A DNA stretch of 64,000 nucleotides from Gordionus sp. m RMFG-2023 (lineage: Eukaryota > Nematomorpha > Gordioida > Chordodea > Parachordodidae): the NCBI RefSeq assembly GCF_954871325.1, contig NC_088776.1:38922508-38986507 (forward strand), in the 5' to 3' direction. The notes below the pieces were generated by a model. The model made no database searches. It saw only the letters and a list, made by a program, of their open reading frames with translations, and was not told where the DNA came from. This document shows, in pieces, positions 46,375 to 59,297 of the stretch. A program made the translations under genes and the position numbers. Each line of letters starts with the position of its first letter. The first letter of the stretch is position 1.

Positions 46375-47275
46375 CAGAGTTGTTAAAGTATATCTAGATA
46401 CAAAAATGTGGTATCTGTATCTAGATATTTTTATAAAAAGTATATTTTAGAAGTATCTATCGATTTTTAGATATAATTTTATTTTATGTTTTTATAAAAT
46501 AATATTTTAAATTTATTCAGTATTATGTCCGAGTATATTTCATTACAAAAAGAAAAACAAATCAAACAGATTTTATTTTGCACAATGGATATCGGACCGT
46601 TTTTAAAAATTGACTTAAATCCAGCCGTATAACAACACTAGTATCTAGATCCACTTTTAGACGATGTATATGTATTATCAGCGTCTACATGACAGGATTT
46701 TCACTGGATGCAAGCCCCCTCCAAAAACCTTTGCCTACCCCCCTAAAAATCCCCGCCGCCTTCGGCGGCTGTGTCTACTATTATTTTTTTTACTTTTTTA
46801 ATTTATTGATACTCTTTTCAGAGAATTTATAAAGAATAACTTAAATTAATCTATCTCTACTACCAACTTTCGATATTTTGTGAATATAAAGAATTTATTT
46901 TTTAGATAATAAATACAATGAATTAATTATTATGGCATTATGAACTTGCTGAAATATCTAAACCTTTTAAATTACATTTAAAAGGATAGCAGAAAGTTTT
47001 ATTTGGAAAACAATGTGTATGATTTTTGCTATATATATTTGGTCGATGAATTGTATTATAATAATTCTATGGTAAAAGTATTAATTTTTACTGAAATAAA
47101 TTTTGTCCTATTTCATCTCAAATTTAATAGATAACCCCCCAAAAAATTTATCTTACCCACATTACAGCAGCCTACCACCTACCCCCCTCAAAAAATAGGA
47201 TGCAAACTGTTCCTACCCCTCCCGCTCATGTAGACGCTGTGTATTAGATACATTTGAAAAGCATCTTAACAACTG
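46375..47275. mobile_element. hAT-type MITE interrupted by a second MITE
   Basis: Ends CAGAGTTGTTAAAGTATATC and GCATCTTAACAACTG, with a perfect 8-bp duplication ATCGCAAT at 46367-46374 and 47276-47283. Without the nested element (46679-47239 plus one 8-bp duplication) it is about 330 bp. Its interior has TATCTAGATAC palindromes near 46393 and 46425. Confidence 0.8.
46679..47239. mobile_element. hAT-type MITE, copy 2 (nested)
   Basis: Same CAGCGTCTACATGA termini as 45009-45583; flanks TGTATTAT (46671-46678) and TGTATTAG (47240-47247), 7 of 8 matching. It contains the hairpin CCGCC-TTC-GGCGG near 46749. Confidence 0.85.
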
Positions 47276-47283
47276 ATCGCAAT

Positions 47284-47883
47284 ATTTATTGTAGAATGGA
47301 TATCGAAACATCTTCAAATAATAACTAGACTCATCACGATCAGTACAAACTGCAATACAATGAATCATCATCACAAGGGTTCAAATAATAAAAAAAATCG
47401 TTAACCCCTTTTTCGGATGTTAAAAATGATTTCAAGTCATCCGACGGATAAATTATTTAATTCCGATTTTCTGAATCCAACGAAAAGCATTCCTAAAATC
47501 AAATTATATCTTTACTTCACAATATATCCAAGTGTTATCCTAATAACTTTTATGGATTATTCGACCCACCACCCGGATTTATAACTATTACTCTCATTTA
47601 ACTTTAACAAACACCATAATAATCAAGATAAAAGGAGTAACATACTCGAAAGATTATTTAAACATTTGTATGCAATTTATGGTCAAAATTACTCAAGTGG
47701 GAAAGTGGACAATATGACTAGTCAGGTGGACTCTTATTTTTATTATAGTCAGTTTTCGATATACCATTTCAATTTCATCCCTAACAACTATAATAACTTT
47801 AACTGGCAATACTTCGATCCATTGACTTAATATTACCCCCTTGGCTACTATTTATACTTCGAATATTTATTTGCAATATATTT
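47284..47883. other. AT-rich DNA, nothing recognised
   Basis: No gene or terminal repeats seen. Confidence 0.4.
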
Positions 47884-48101
47884 CAGAGACCTGCAGAGGC
47901 ACCATTTATACGGCCCGGATTATTTTTTATAAAAAGTTTTTGGGCCCAGCCCGGTTTTTTTTAAAATATATTTTATTTATTTTTGATTTTTACAGCTAAT
48001 AATGGCGATTTCAATTATTTGGTTTTAAAATATACGGCCCGGCCCGGATAAAAAAATTGCCTGGCCCGGAGGCTGGGCTTAGGACCGGGCCTGCAGGTCT
48101 G
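47884..48101. mobile_element. GC-rich CCCGGCCC MITE (complete)
   Basis: Left end CAGAGACCTGCAGAGGCACC, right end CCGGGCCTGCAGGTCTG, flanked by a perfect 8-bp duplication ATATATTT (47876-47883, 48102-48109). CCCGGCCC-type blocks alternate with A/T runs. Fragments of the same family lie at 660, 24.1, 32.5 and 40.0 kb. Confidence 0.85.
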
Positions 48102-48109
48102 ATATATTT

Positions 48110-49308
48110 AAAGAGTTACCTTTTTGTTTTTATTATGTTAATTTTATTATTATTCCTTCATTCAGAATAAAAGATGATAACATTTTTATGATTGAATATA
48201 GTGTAAAAATTACAGATAATCATATTTTTTGCTTTCAAGCACCGGTGTTCATGGATTTAGTTAAACTCTGCAGTTCAAGAAAGGGTTATGCACTTCCCTT
48301 GAATATTTTTTTAATTTTTATAGCTATATATTGCCTACATTTTGCTTTTTATAAATATTATCTTTGATAAGCAAAATATGTGGAATGTGGTACAACCTAT
48401 AAATTAAATCAGATGTCGGCATCAAGCTGGTGAAAAAACTTTGCCTATCTTACTATTTTGGGATGTGACAAATATCTTAGAAACCCTTCCATGTTCAATA
48501 TTCTTAAAAAAGAAATCACCATTTTAAATAAAATTTATACAAGGAACCGAAGTCTATTTAGAATTTTGACTAAGGAAAAATTAGTTATAATTTATGAATA
48601 ATTAAAAATAAAAAATATAACTCCGTTGAATAGAATAAAAAAATTTCAAAGCAAACAAAACATTCCTTTTAAGAATGAAACCAAAATATTTTCGAATATA
48701 ATTATATGCATTTATTTATGAAAGTATTTTATATATTATACCAATATAAGAACATATATTTGAATTGACCATATTTGAAATTTGACAGGCTAAATATCAA
48801 TCAAATTGCATATATATTTGAAATAATTCTAAATTTGATGAAATAAAATTATATTTCTACTTAAATTTTTTTTTTATTAATTGATAAATAATATAAACTA
48901 TTTAAGAAAATTTTTTATAATTGGGGTAAATTTAGACAGAGCTCCGAGAAAATTTATGCACTGTTTATCATTGAATATGATCTATGTTTCCCTTTCTTCT
49001 CTAACCAATATTATCGGCCTGGGAATATATTAATTACAAGTATACCCGTAATAAAATACTAATAAAATTTCATTATCATTTTTAAAATTTAATTGAATTT
49101 TTTTTTCATAAATAAGCATTAACATAAGTTTTGATTATTATAAAATAAAATTCAAAAATTCAAAAACAACTGATAAAATAAATTAGAATAAGCGTTCGTT
49201 GGCTTATTAAAATAAATATATTAAAAATTTTTGTTGTTAAAAGTAACACAAGATAAAACATATTTACTAAATTGGATGTGAGATCTAATACATTAGTTAC
49301 AGGATGCG
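48110..49308. other. AT-rich DNA, nothing recognised
   Basis: No supported gene or repeat ends. Confidence 0.4.
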
Positions 49309-49935
49309 CAGGAGCGTACGTAGCAGATGGGGGGGGGCAAGGAGACAAATCCCTCCCCCAAAACCAAAAAAAATTTCAAAAATATAATGTTTATGATTTA
49401 TATTGAAATAATCATTCCTACCTCTTATCTATATATATTCCAGTTTATATTTTTTTATTACATTCACAACAGAAATGAATATGCTACTAATTTATTCTAA
49501 GAAGAATATAGCTTTCAAATTTTCCTTGTGTTATATTATTTATCTATCATGTTAAAATTTCCCACTAAATCATTTGGAACTTTTTCACTGCAAAACGAAA
49601 ATAAAATATTTCAAAATATAACATCGATTTGATTTGAGACTATGAGAATAGTGGAAAGCATTATATTGGAACATAAAGAAATTAGGGCAAATGTAGATGG
49701 GAGGACTCTATGAATTTAATATTTGTCTACTTCTACTCGCAGCAAGGTAGTCCATCGTTTTAACTATAAAATAAATCTATTTACCCCCCTCTTGAATTTT
49801 ATAATTCAAATGAATGAAAGGCTCTTGTTCAATCAGGCAGAACTTACAGATCTGCAAATATTATTTCCGAAAAATCCTTCCAAATCTATTTTAAATCTTG
49901 ATAGGGAAAAAATTAATGTTGTTCTGCTATAAGTT
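49309..49935 (+). mobile_element. hAT fragment related to copies 1 and 2
   Basis: The left end CAGGAGCGTACGTAGCAG followed by a G-run and CCCTCCCCC resembles the ends of the elements at 10175 and 24158. The frame at 49723-49932 (FTPLLNFIIQMNERLL, DLQILFPKNPSKS) aligns with FIPFLDTFLSQIKVRFLD and LQVLLPKDPSSF of copy 2. The dimerisation domain and right end were not found. Confidence 0.55.
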
Positions 49936-51079
49936 TCTTATAATTTCAAAAAATTTTAGACTATTTTACGAATATATTAAAATTATTATATATTTTGGCA
50001 ACTTTTCTTATTAGTACTTCTATTAAAGAACATTTTCTCCTTTAACAAGAATAGAAAATACCTTAAAAGTATTGTTGTTAAATGGCTTGATTTAGTATTT
50101 AAAAATGGCAAACTCAATTATCTATCTCATGCATATTCCTAAGCTTGTACCAATATACATATTCTTATTATTTACCTTAATCTCTACTAGGCTCGGCATT
50201 TAGCTTGGTTCTGTATGACCTAAAGTATGCTTTTACTTAAATAAACTTAAATACCATAATACTTATATTTATAAAATTCCTAAATTATATATTTCTATTA
50301 AATTTCTCAATGTGTTCTTGTGTCATTATTGTATCACACATCTGATCCATCTACTTTTCTCCAATTTCATGATGTTTTAATCCTAATCTAATTTAAAATA
50401 TCCTATCCACACCTTTACACGTTACATGATTATTCGATACGATATTTAATATGCTTCTTTCATTATGCCCGAATGCTTTTTAAATATTTATTTTAACAAA
50501 TCATTTTGAATCTCTATTATACATACCAAACAATAAATTTGATAATTTAATATTTCAACACTCAATCTTGGTCAATTTTTGTTAAAGACATTAGCCTGTG
50601 TAACTTGAGTCTGTCTTTCTGCAGCCTACCCTCATCCAATATCTCCGATACTAGCCCTTTTACACGGTATTGTTATTAGACACGGAAAATCCTCAAATAT
50701 TTCCTGTGTAATGTCATGTCAATATAGAATATTTCCTATATATATATTTACTTTAAACAAACTATTTAAATATAGAATCTGGTTTTAACTAACTAAGTTA
50801 TAGCAAACACACATATTAATTAATATGCCTTTGTATATCATATATTTATCCCATGTTTTGTTTATTTATCAATCTGTTTACTTTACAAGTTCCTCGAAAA
50901 TATAAAAATATTCAATAAACTTAAACTACCCGAGCTCCTCCCTAATTGCCCTTTATTTAATCGAGTATAATAATTTATCAGATTTACCAATTGATTATAT
51001 AGAAATTAGTTTATTTTTGGGGGTTTACGCTTTTTATGAATTTTACAAATATTTAACCCTTATTTAGTGCAATGGATAT
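49936..51079. other. AT-rich DNA, nothing recognised
   Basis: No motif, repeat end or gene that I can support. Confidence 0.4.
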
Positions 51080-53469
51080 AAGTGGCCGACTGGCCAGTAA
51101 GCCTAGTAAAAAAAAGTCCCACTGGGCCTTGAAATTTGAAAAAATTTGGTGGCCTTTAAAGAATTTAGGGGCCTCAGGAAAGAAAAAAGAAATATTTTTA
51201 TAACAATTTGTATAAAATCTAAATATGTAATTATACAAAATAATTTTTAAATATTATAACTTTAAGCATTTATTAAATATTAATTCAATTTTCTGATGGA
51301 ATTTTGTCGATAAATAAAACCATTTCCCTATTTTCATTATTTCTTAAAATGTGGATCCAATTAAAATTAAATTGGGAAGCATTTTATTCGAATTATTACT
51401 ATCTTGAAATAAATAGTCGCAAGTAACTATTCAGTTAATTTATATAAATGCATACAGACAATTGGCTGATTTTACTTTTAAATTTTTGTTACGCAACTTT
51501 AAGTAAATACTATAAATATTTAATGGGAATGGACCGAAATGGAAATAATAAACAGTACAAACAAAACCAAACCTCCTAAAAATAATTATTTTAATAATAA
51601 GATAGATTTTTAATATAAAAAATAAAATTTCTTTCATATTCATTTTAATTTTGTCATAAAAATAAAATATTTTTAATTTTGCAAAACATTTATCTTAAGT
51701 TAAAAAAAATTACCTAGTTTAGCCCAGAAAACTTTTCTCTGTCCCTGATTTAAAATACTGGCTTCAGATTATTTTTACATGTGCACTAAGTATTAATAAA
51801 ATTTGTAACCTTCTCCCTCTAACTAAAATGAATTATAATTGTTAAATTCATTTAATATAACCCAATGTAAATGTTTTGTGATAATCTTGAAGCTAAAAAT
51901 TTATAAGAATTACTTAGTAGGCTTGCCATATTTTTTTTAATAAATCTTATAAAAAAATCGAAGTTTGAACGGCTAATAAGAATAACCCGATTATTGGTTT
52001 AAAAAAAATATAAAGTCTTCAAAACATTGGGGAAACAGGATGGTGGTCTCGCGAGAAATCAGTTTTTAGGATTAATTAATGAAAAAAGATGCTCTAATAT
52101 CTTCGACAATAATATCATCTATATAACAAAATGTCCTTTGATGCAAAAACGATCTCAGAATCTTAAGCTTTATTAGAAAGTTATGCAAATTTAAAACCCT
52201 ATTAGCGGCCATTTTTTTGAAATAATTTGGTTTCTATCAAGATATTTACAACAAAAAGCTTAGACAAGACATTTTAATTGCATGGAAAATTAGTGAAGAT
52301 TCTAAATTTTCTTTTAGTACATATGAAAGCTACAAATATGCCATTATCTACCAATAAATTTGGCCAAATTGGCGATACCCAATGACATATGCATGGAAAC
52401 TAAAATACCACAGGGTAGAATTAGTCATGAAAAGAAGTGTTTTGAGAGATGTTTAGATGAACGTCCAAATGACTCCCTTCAAATATACATAATTAAAGTA
52501 CGTGATATCATTATTTAGATAGTAACTAGTTTTACAGAGAGATATTCATCTAAAAAATGATGCTCAATATTTCTATCCTAAAAGTTATAGTTAAATTAAT
52601 AAAGTAAGTAAAACTAATGAGGCATTAAAAGAATCTCTCTTTAGTAAAGGTGGATAGTGATAAGCTGCGAGATAAACTAATTTTATTTTCTAGAATTTAT
52701 AACACTTATTGGCATGAAGAAGAGTACAGACGATTTGTTTCATAACAGTGATTACATATCAGAATCTGAATGTGAAAATGAATAATTTATTCAAAATTCT
52801 ATGAAAGGGCAATGGAGAACCTTTAATTAAATGCAATACAAAATTCAGATGTTTGATATGTCTATATGAGACGTTATGCCTATTTAATAAACATACAATT
52901 GCATCCAACTTATATGTACGAATATCTTCTCACTTTAACTTTTTTATAAGTGAACTGCTAACGAACTTTCAGCAAATAATAGACTGAGAGAAAATATTAT
53001 GCAGAATTATCTAGAAGCCCATTTAATTATGTCAGTAGAAATAAAAGAAGAAATTGAATTATGTGAGATTCTTGATTATTTGCGCTGTTGATATATTTGA
53101 ATTATATTAACTTAAATTTTACCTTACGGACTTATTATATCATTTCTTTCACTTAACATAATATTAATCTAATAGTTACATTGATTGTTATTTACTTTTG
53201 AAAAGTATATATATATAGAATTTATTAGGTTAATAGGGAGTTAGTTATATTTTATAATAAATAAATTTAAAATAAAGAAATTTTGTATCAATATTTTTTT
53301 AATTACTACACCATATTAGCATGCGCAAATGTTTACTATTGAGAAAATTGTTATGCTAACTTTGAAGGAAATTTAAGGAACAACTTCAGCAAATTCTTTT
53401 ATTTTCAAAACCTATTTTATAATATTTATTTTTTATCATTTAACAATTTTAATATATTGATATCTATGA

Positions 53470-54390
53470 ATGCGATATGTGAAATAGGACATATATACAG
53501 TGATAAACCATATTCATTCTGATTCAGATTCTTTTACTGTTCGAGAATATCAAATGATTTGTTGAGCCTGTTGTGAAAGTGTTTTCGCCAAATGCCAGGC
53601 AGATTGAGCAGTACATAGCTTTGGCTTTATTGCATATTAGTTTTATTGTAATCCATCTAGATATTTTTTCACTCATTACCATTTGATAATATAATTTATC
53701 ATGTTTACTATTAATTGGTTGTATAGGATGTTGCATTAAAATATAAGCTTTTGAGGTATAGTAGCTGTTAATTGCAATTATAAATTTCATGTGTATGCAT
53801 ATCCAATTCTGAAGGAGATACTGTAGGATACCCTGAATCGATTTATTACATATCTGGGAAGGAGCTCTTTAAAAGAATAGATTATGAAATTGTTATCTAT
53901 GAATGTGAAGTTAATATTCCTGTACATGGTGAAATTGTTTCCGCAATAATCTACTTTGTGAAATATCTGAAGACATTATTGATGTAATTGCTTCTGACAA
54001 GTGTGAGGATAATTAAGATGGAATTGCTGTAATTGTAGATAATGTATTTTCAGGGTATGTGAATAATTTATCTGCTGTAATGGTGAATAATATAGTTTTA
54101 AGTGGGTGTGGCAATGATTGAAATGATGCAATAATAAATGAAGATGTTGCAGACAATGTAGTTGTTTCAGGTAGATGTAAATGGGAGGCAGTTGTTGATA
54201 TTCCCAAAAAAATAATTTTTTTTACATAAAGTAATTGTATTAGAAATATTTGGTATTGATTTATCAAAGAAAGAAAATTTAAGTTGTTTTGGATCAGCCC
54301 CAGCTGCTTTGAGACCAACAGCATATTTTTATCTTAATTTTTCAGCTCCAGCTTTAAATTTCCTTTTGGCATTTCTATGCATGATATTTA
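53470..54390 (-). pseudogene. hAT transposase N-terminus with TTF-type finger, decayed
   Basis: On the - strand from about 54380: HRNAKRKFKAGAEKLR, then AAGADPKQLKFSFF, the basic GA.KRK..A opening typical of TTF/ZMYM1-type hAT proteins. Further on (53790-53524) comes KISRWITIKLICNKAKAMYC followed by SICLAFGENTFTTGSTN, which is the TTF finger (usual form RWF....AFC..C..F.......F..G). Stops separate the pieces. Confidence 0.55.
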
Positions 54391-54437
54391 AAAATATATC
54401 AATTTAACTAACTAAAAATTATACATTATGTACACTA

Positions 54438-54655
54438 GTGTTGTTAAACGGCTCGATTTGAGCCGATTTTTAAAAACGGCTAGATCAATATTTTAGCCAG
54501 AAAAATATTGTCTAAGCCTCGAGATTACGATAATATATGTCTAGAACTTTGTTCTTTCTATGAGCAGAATCTTCAGACTTACGTGATATGATTTTTGATA
54601 AAATAATGAGTAAGCCGTTTTAAAAATCGGCTCAATACGACCCGTTCAACAACAC
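54438..54655. mobile_element. TIR MITE with possible TA duplication
   Basis: GTGTTGTTAAACGG and CCGTTCAACAACAC pair; the pairing continues through GAGCCGATTTTT for about 60 bp. TA flanks both sides (54436-54437, 54656-54657), which would suit a Tc1/mariner-type MITE. Same family as 40286-40502. Confidence 0.7.
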
Positions 54656-55139
54656 TAACGGACACTACCCGTGATAAATATAAACAAGATAAGTGTAAGA
54701 TTATATTTAATATAATTTTTTTTAAAGAATTGTATTTTAATATAAGCAAGTCATCATGAAAGGTTATCCTTTCATATGATGTTGCAAAAAACATTTACTA
54801 TTATTAATTTATAACTTAAAAATAAGAAAAAATATCTCAAGATGTGAACTGGAAATTCAAATAAAATTGCCTATTTTTATAAAAATCAGAGAACTAGCCA
54901 GTAATAATAAAAAACATTACTGTCTATGGGTTATAAAATATAAATAAGTTGTTTACTTTTGAAAGTTAAAATTTAATATGAACACTAATTGAAGATGCCA
55001 ATTTAATTCATTAAATATAATGAAAATCATTCTAAAATAACATTAAAAAACTAAAACGTAAAAGTATAAAGTATAAAGTCAACTAAAAAAGCTAAAAAAT
55101 ATAAAATGAAACTAAAAAAATATATATACAACAAAATTT

Positions 55140-55896
55140 CAGAGATCCAAACCGAACCTGAACCGAACATCGCTAAAAACCGGTATATTTTATCGAACCT
55201 AAACCTAAACCGCTAAAAAAATTTCTAGTCGAAGCGAACCTCTAAAATGCTTCTGAACCGGTTCAAGTCTCATAATTTTATGCTTATAAAATAATTTGTA
55301 TGTTATTACTAGTATATTGCAAAAATTTTAATTATATTCAAATTGTTTTAAAAATTATTATCAATCACATTTGATTGATAAGTGTCAGTCATAATTTTTA
55401 TAAACCTTACTATATTGCCATTTTACAACATTTTTTAAATATTTTAAGCTCATAAATTATAATGCCTAGAGAAAAATTAAATCCAATATATAAATTATTT
55501 ACATATAGTATTATAAATGATACATCAAATCTGATATCATACTGGCAGTACCGGCTACCGAAGTTAGTGTGGAAAAATGTTTTTCAACAATTAAACGAAT
55601 TTTGAAAATATATTGATTGTGCGTGCGGCTTAATAAAAAAAATTTAAGTAATTGGTAATATTAAAATTAATTTTGTTATATTTATAAATTAAATATTATT
55701 TTATAATGTGCAATTAATAAAAATGAAGGTTTTATGTATGTGTTTTTAATTATGAAATAAAAAAAATTCTTCCTTATACATAATTCGAATTTTTAGAGGT
55801 TCGAACCGAACCGATATTTTTATTTTTTGCGAACCGAACCTGAACCTTGAACCGTTTTTTTATCTGAACCGATATTCGTTTATGTTTGGATCTCTG
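55140..55896 (+). mobile_element. hAT deletion derivative
   Basis: Ends CAGAGATCCAAACCGAACC and GTTTGGATCTCTG with a perfect 8-bp duplication CAAAATTT (55132-55139, 55897-55904). Subterminal GAACCGAACCTGAACC repeats lie at both ends. The + strand near 55545-55605 keeps the start of the dimerisation motif, VPATEVSVEKCFSTIKRIL. It matches the longer element at 62754 onward and is an internally deleted relative. Confidence 0.85.
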
Positions 55897-57029
55897 CAAA
55901 ATTTCTTTTCTTTCTCCTTCTTTTTTAACATTTTCTATCTCTATATTTATACTACTAAAATTTACATATCATCGATAATTATTTTATATAATTGTCCTTT
56001 AACTTATTTATAATTTAAACCTTTCAATTATACAATTTATAACCATTTTATTTTTTCAAATTTTATATTCAAATTAACTATTTCTTTAAATTTATAATTA
56101 ATTCAATATACGTATTCGACACTTTTGACTTTTTACATACATCTCAATTTAATGATCATTGAAGTGTTTGATAAAATAGTATTTATTAAAGTATAAAATA
56201 TATTATATGTTTGCAATAAGAAAATATATATCCAAAAATACTTTTACAAAATCGTTTATCTATTTAATCTATTACAATAAATTGTAGCTTAAAATCAAAT
56301 ATAAAAAATACAATTTATATTTATTTTAATACATTACAATCATATAAACAAGTGTAGAAATAGGTATATAAAGTTGATTATTATATTTGGTTTGTACTTT
56401 AAATTTTACTGAAAATTTTTGCAAATGTTGGAATCCAAATATTAGGTAATATTTTAACAATCTGTGTTCGTTGAGCTTAGTTATTAATAAAATAACATAA
56501 ATTAACAATAAATTAATTAATATGAAAAAGAAACTTAGAAAATCAAATTGACCAAGGATTTATTTTATTAAGATTATTATCCCTGGGTTTTATTTAATTG
56601 AATTAAGAACAAGAAATACAACCACAAACCTTGGATATATTATTTCTACAATAAATCAATGCATAAAAATAAAATATAATAAATTAATCAAAACTTAGCT
56701 TTCACTCTACTCAAACGGAAGCGTTTTCACTTCATTTGAAAGAGAACAAAGAAAAGCACGTGGTAATGATATATAGCGTCAAGCGACGTTATTGATATTT
56801 TATGCATTATAATAGTAAACGACATGAATTCTCAAGGAATGTGATATTCAAATAATAGAGATATCATTAAAAATAAATAAATGATAAGAGAAAATAATGT
56901 GTATATATATTTTTTTTTTCGAATCGGCCTCTATTTTGATATTTTCCTATGATCGGCCTCAAAAATCGACATTTCCTCGCGGCCTCGTGGGCAAAATGCT
57001 CACCTGGTCTTATGGTCAGTCCGCCCCTG

Positions 57030-57353
57030 AAGATATTTTCAAAATAATATAAACAATAGTAATTAATTATTTTTTAAAAATTCATATTTTAATGAAAAAA
57101 TTAAATATTAAACAAATGATAATCTAATATATATCCATAATCAAAACATGATCGTTTTCGTATCTTCCTAATGTATTTAAAATTTAAGGAGACTATATAG
57201 TGTAATGTTATTTTTTCGCTCTCTACGAGAGTCGAACCACAAACCTCCCGTTTCAAATGCGTATGTTTTAAGCATGCACCAACATGTATATAATTAAATT
57301 TAAAATATTAATTAATAGCTGATATTTTTAAAATTTTTCCGTTTATTACCATA
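57030..57353. other. AT-rich DNA with a tRNA-like relic
   Basis: No gene seen. The - strand of 57217-57284 resembles part of a leucine tRNA (see the next entry). Confidence 0.4.
57217..57284 (-). pseudogene. tRNA-Leu(UAA)-like relic
   Basis: The - strand contains GCATG-CTTAAAA-CATAC, an anticodon arm with 4 of 5 pairs and a UAA anticodon. A box-B-like GGTTCGACTC follows after a long variable part. The T stem does not pair and no matching acceptor stem is seen, so it is at best a truncated relic or SINE piece. Confidence 0.25.
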
Positions 57354-58827
57354 CTAGCTGACGGGGTTGAAGAGTAATTATTTAGTTTGTGTGTATGATA
57401 TTAAATATACTTTATTAATAAATTTTTTATAAATATTAAAATTTAGGAGAAAAAAAGGTAAAATTATTGCAATGTATATCGTGAGCATGTATATGTATTA
57501 GAAATATCAAAATTTAAATTTGTGATAGAAATCATATTGGATAAAATTTAAAATAGAGATGCTTTAAGATTTTTGAATTTTAAATATGGGTTATACATTG
57601 GCCTGAAAATTTTTTTTTGCAGACATAGCCAGGCTTGATCAAAAAACCAAATCCCATGCAACTTTCATAAAATTTTGCCATTTATTTTTATTGTAATTTA
57701 ATAAAAATGTTTTAAATGTAATTTTATATTTAGAATAAAATTTAGATTTGTGATAGAAATCATATTGGTTAAAATATAAAATAGAGATGCTTGAAGATTT
57801 TTAAATTTTAAATATCTAGACATTGGCCTGAAAATTTTTTTTTGCAGAAATCGTCAGGCCTGATTAAAAAACTAAACCCATGCAACTTTCATATTCTGAT
57901 TTTATTTTTAAATGAATTATGACTTTTATATATTTTATTTCAGTTCTCAACTAGCAAAATTATTATGGTCTTTGGCGGGCTTGAGAAAATTTTTCCAACA
58001 ATATGGTTTTCAGAGATTTACCTATCTCCAGGCATGGGAAAAAATTACAAAATTCTTATGGGTTGGCCAGGTTTGAGAAAAAAAATTTCAGGCCAATGTC
58101 TGATCCATATTTAAAATTAAAAAATTTTCAAGCATATCTATTTTAAATTTTACCCAATATGATTTCTATCACAAATTTAAATTTTAATCTAATTATAAAA
58201 TTAAATTTAAAATATTGTTATTAAATTATAATAGAAAATGGAATATAAAATTAAATTTAAGACATTGTTATACAGAAATAAATGGCAAAATTTTATGAAA
58301 GTTGCATGGGACTTGGTTTTTTGATCAGGCCTGGCTATGTCTGCAAAAAAAAATTTCCGGCCAATGTCTAGCTCATACTTAAAATTAAAAAAATTTCCAA
58401 GCATCTCTATTTTAAATTTTATTCAATATGATTTTTATCACAAATTTAAATTTTATTCTAAATATAAAATTAAATTTAAGACTATTAAATTACAATAGAA
58501 ATAAATGGCAAAATTTTGGGAAAGTTGCATGGGACGTGGTTTTTTGATCAGGCATAGCTGTGTCCGCAAAACAAAATTTTGAGGCCAATGTCTAGCCCAT
58601 ATTTAAAATTCAAAAATTTTGAAGCATCTCTATTTTTAATTTTACCCAATATTTCCTATCACAAATTTAAATTTTGATATTTCTAATACCCTTAATGCTC
58701 ATGTGTTACATTGCAACAATTTTACCCCTTTTTCTCCTAAATTTTAATATAAGGCATATTTAGTACCATATACACAAACTAACTAATTACCCCTCAACCC
58801 CGTCATTCTTGTCGGGTTATTAGCTAG
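57354..58827. mobile_element. palindrome bounded by Helitron-type 3' ends
   Basis: The right end has CCCGTCA-TTCT-TGTCGGG, then TTATTAGCTAG before T, matching the short Helitron at 22586-22949. The left end is the inverse (CTAGCTGACGGGGTTGAAG) but has lost half of its hairpin. Between them the sequence is an imperfect palindrome. A unit containing AAATTTGTGATAGAAATCAT, TTTTTTTTTGCAGA and GATCAAAAAACCAAA-like strings runs forward about twice (57500-57890) and inverted about three times (58000-58690). No coding frame. Confidence 0.65.
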
Positions 58828-59297
58828 TAATATATAATAAGAAAATAAAGTATGAAAAAATTTCCGCATGATGAGCATTTTTAAAAAATTTGATTTGATA
58901 TTTCATATAACAAAAATAGTGGTTTAATTTACAAAAGAATATGAATATATATTTTATAATATAAAGTGACATAAATTTAAAATTCATGTAAAAGATTTTT
59001 GTTAGCAAAAATAAAGATGTATCTTCTCCATATATTCGTTTATTTTATTTTTTTGTTTTTATTAATAATTACCTTCTGAAATTTTCTACCTTTAGCATCT
59101 TTATATAATGAAAATTAGGCTAAATCTGAATTATAATATATAATATCAGTAAAAATATAATATCAGTAAAAATATAATTCTATATTTTGAATTAATATTA
59201 TATTTTACTATTTTTTAATTTACAGATATAATGTTAATATCTCTGACATTTTTTTCTTATTATTTTTATTCCTGATCACTATTATATAGAATAGGAT

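Larger units (their letters stand above)
51080..57029 (-). mobile_element. large composite hAT (ZMYM1/TTF type), with nested elements
   Basis: The left end (AGTGGCCGACTGGCCAGTAA) and the inverse of the right end (CAGGGGCGGACTGACCATAA) resemble each other and the common hAT end CAGGGGCGGACTGGCC. Both ends continue with GGCC-containing strings. No clean 8-bp duplication was found. The transposase N-terminus is on the - strand (about 53470-54390). A small MITE (54438-54655) and a hAT derivative (55140-55896) lie inside. The C-terminal half of the transposase was not recognised; the element is decayed. Confidence 0.5.
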
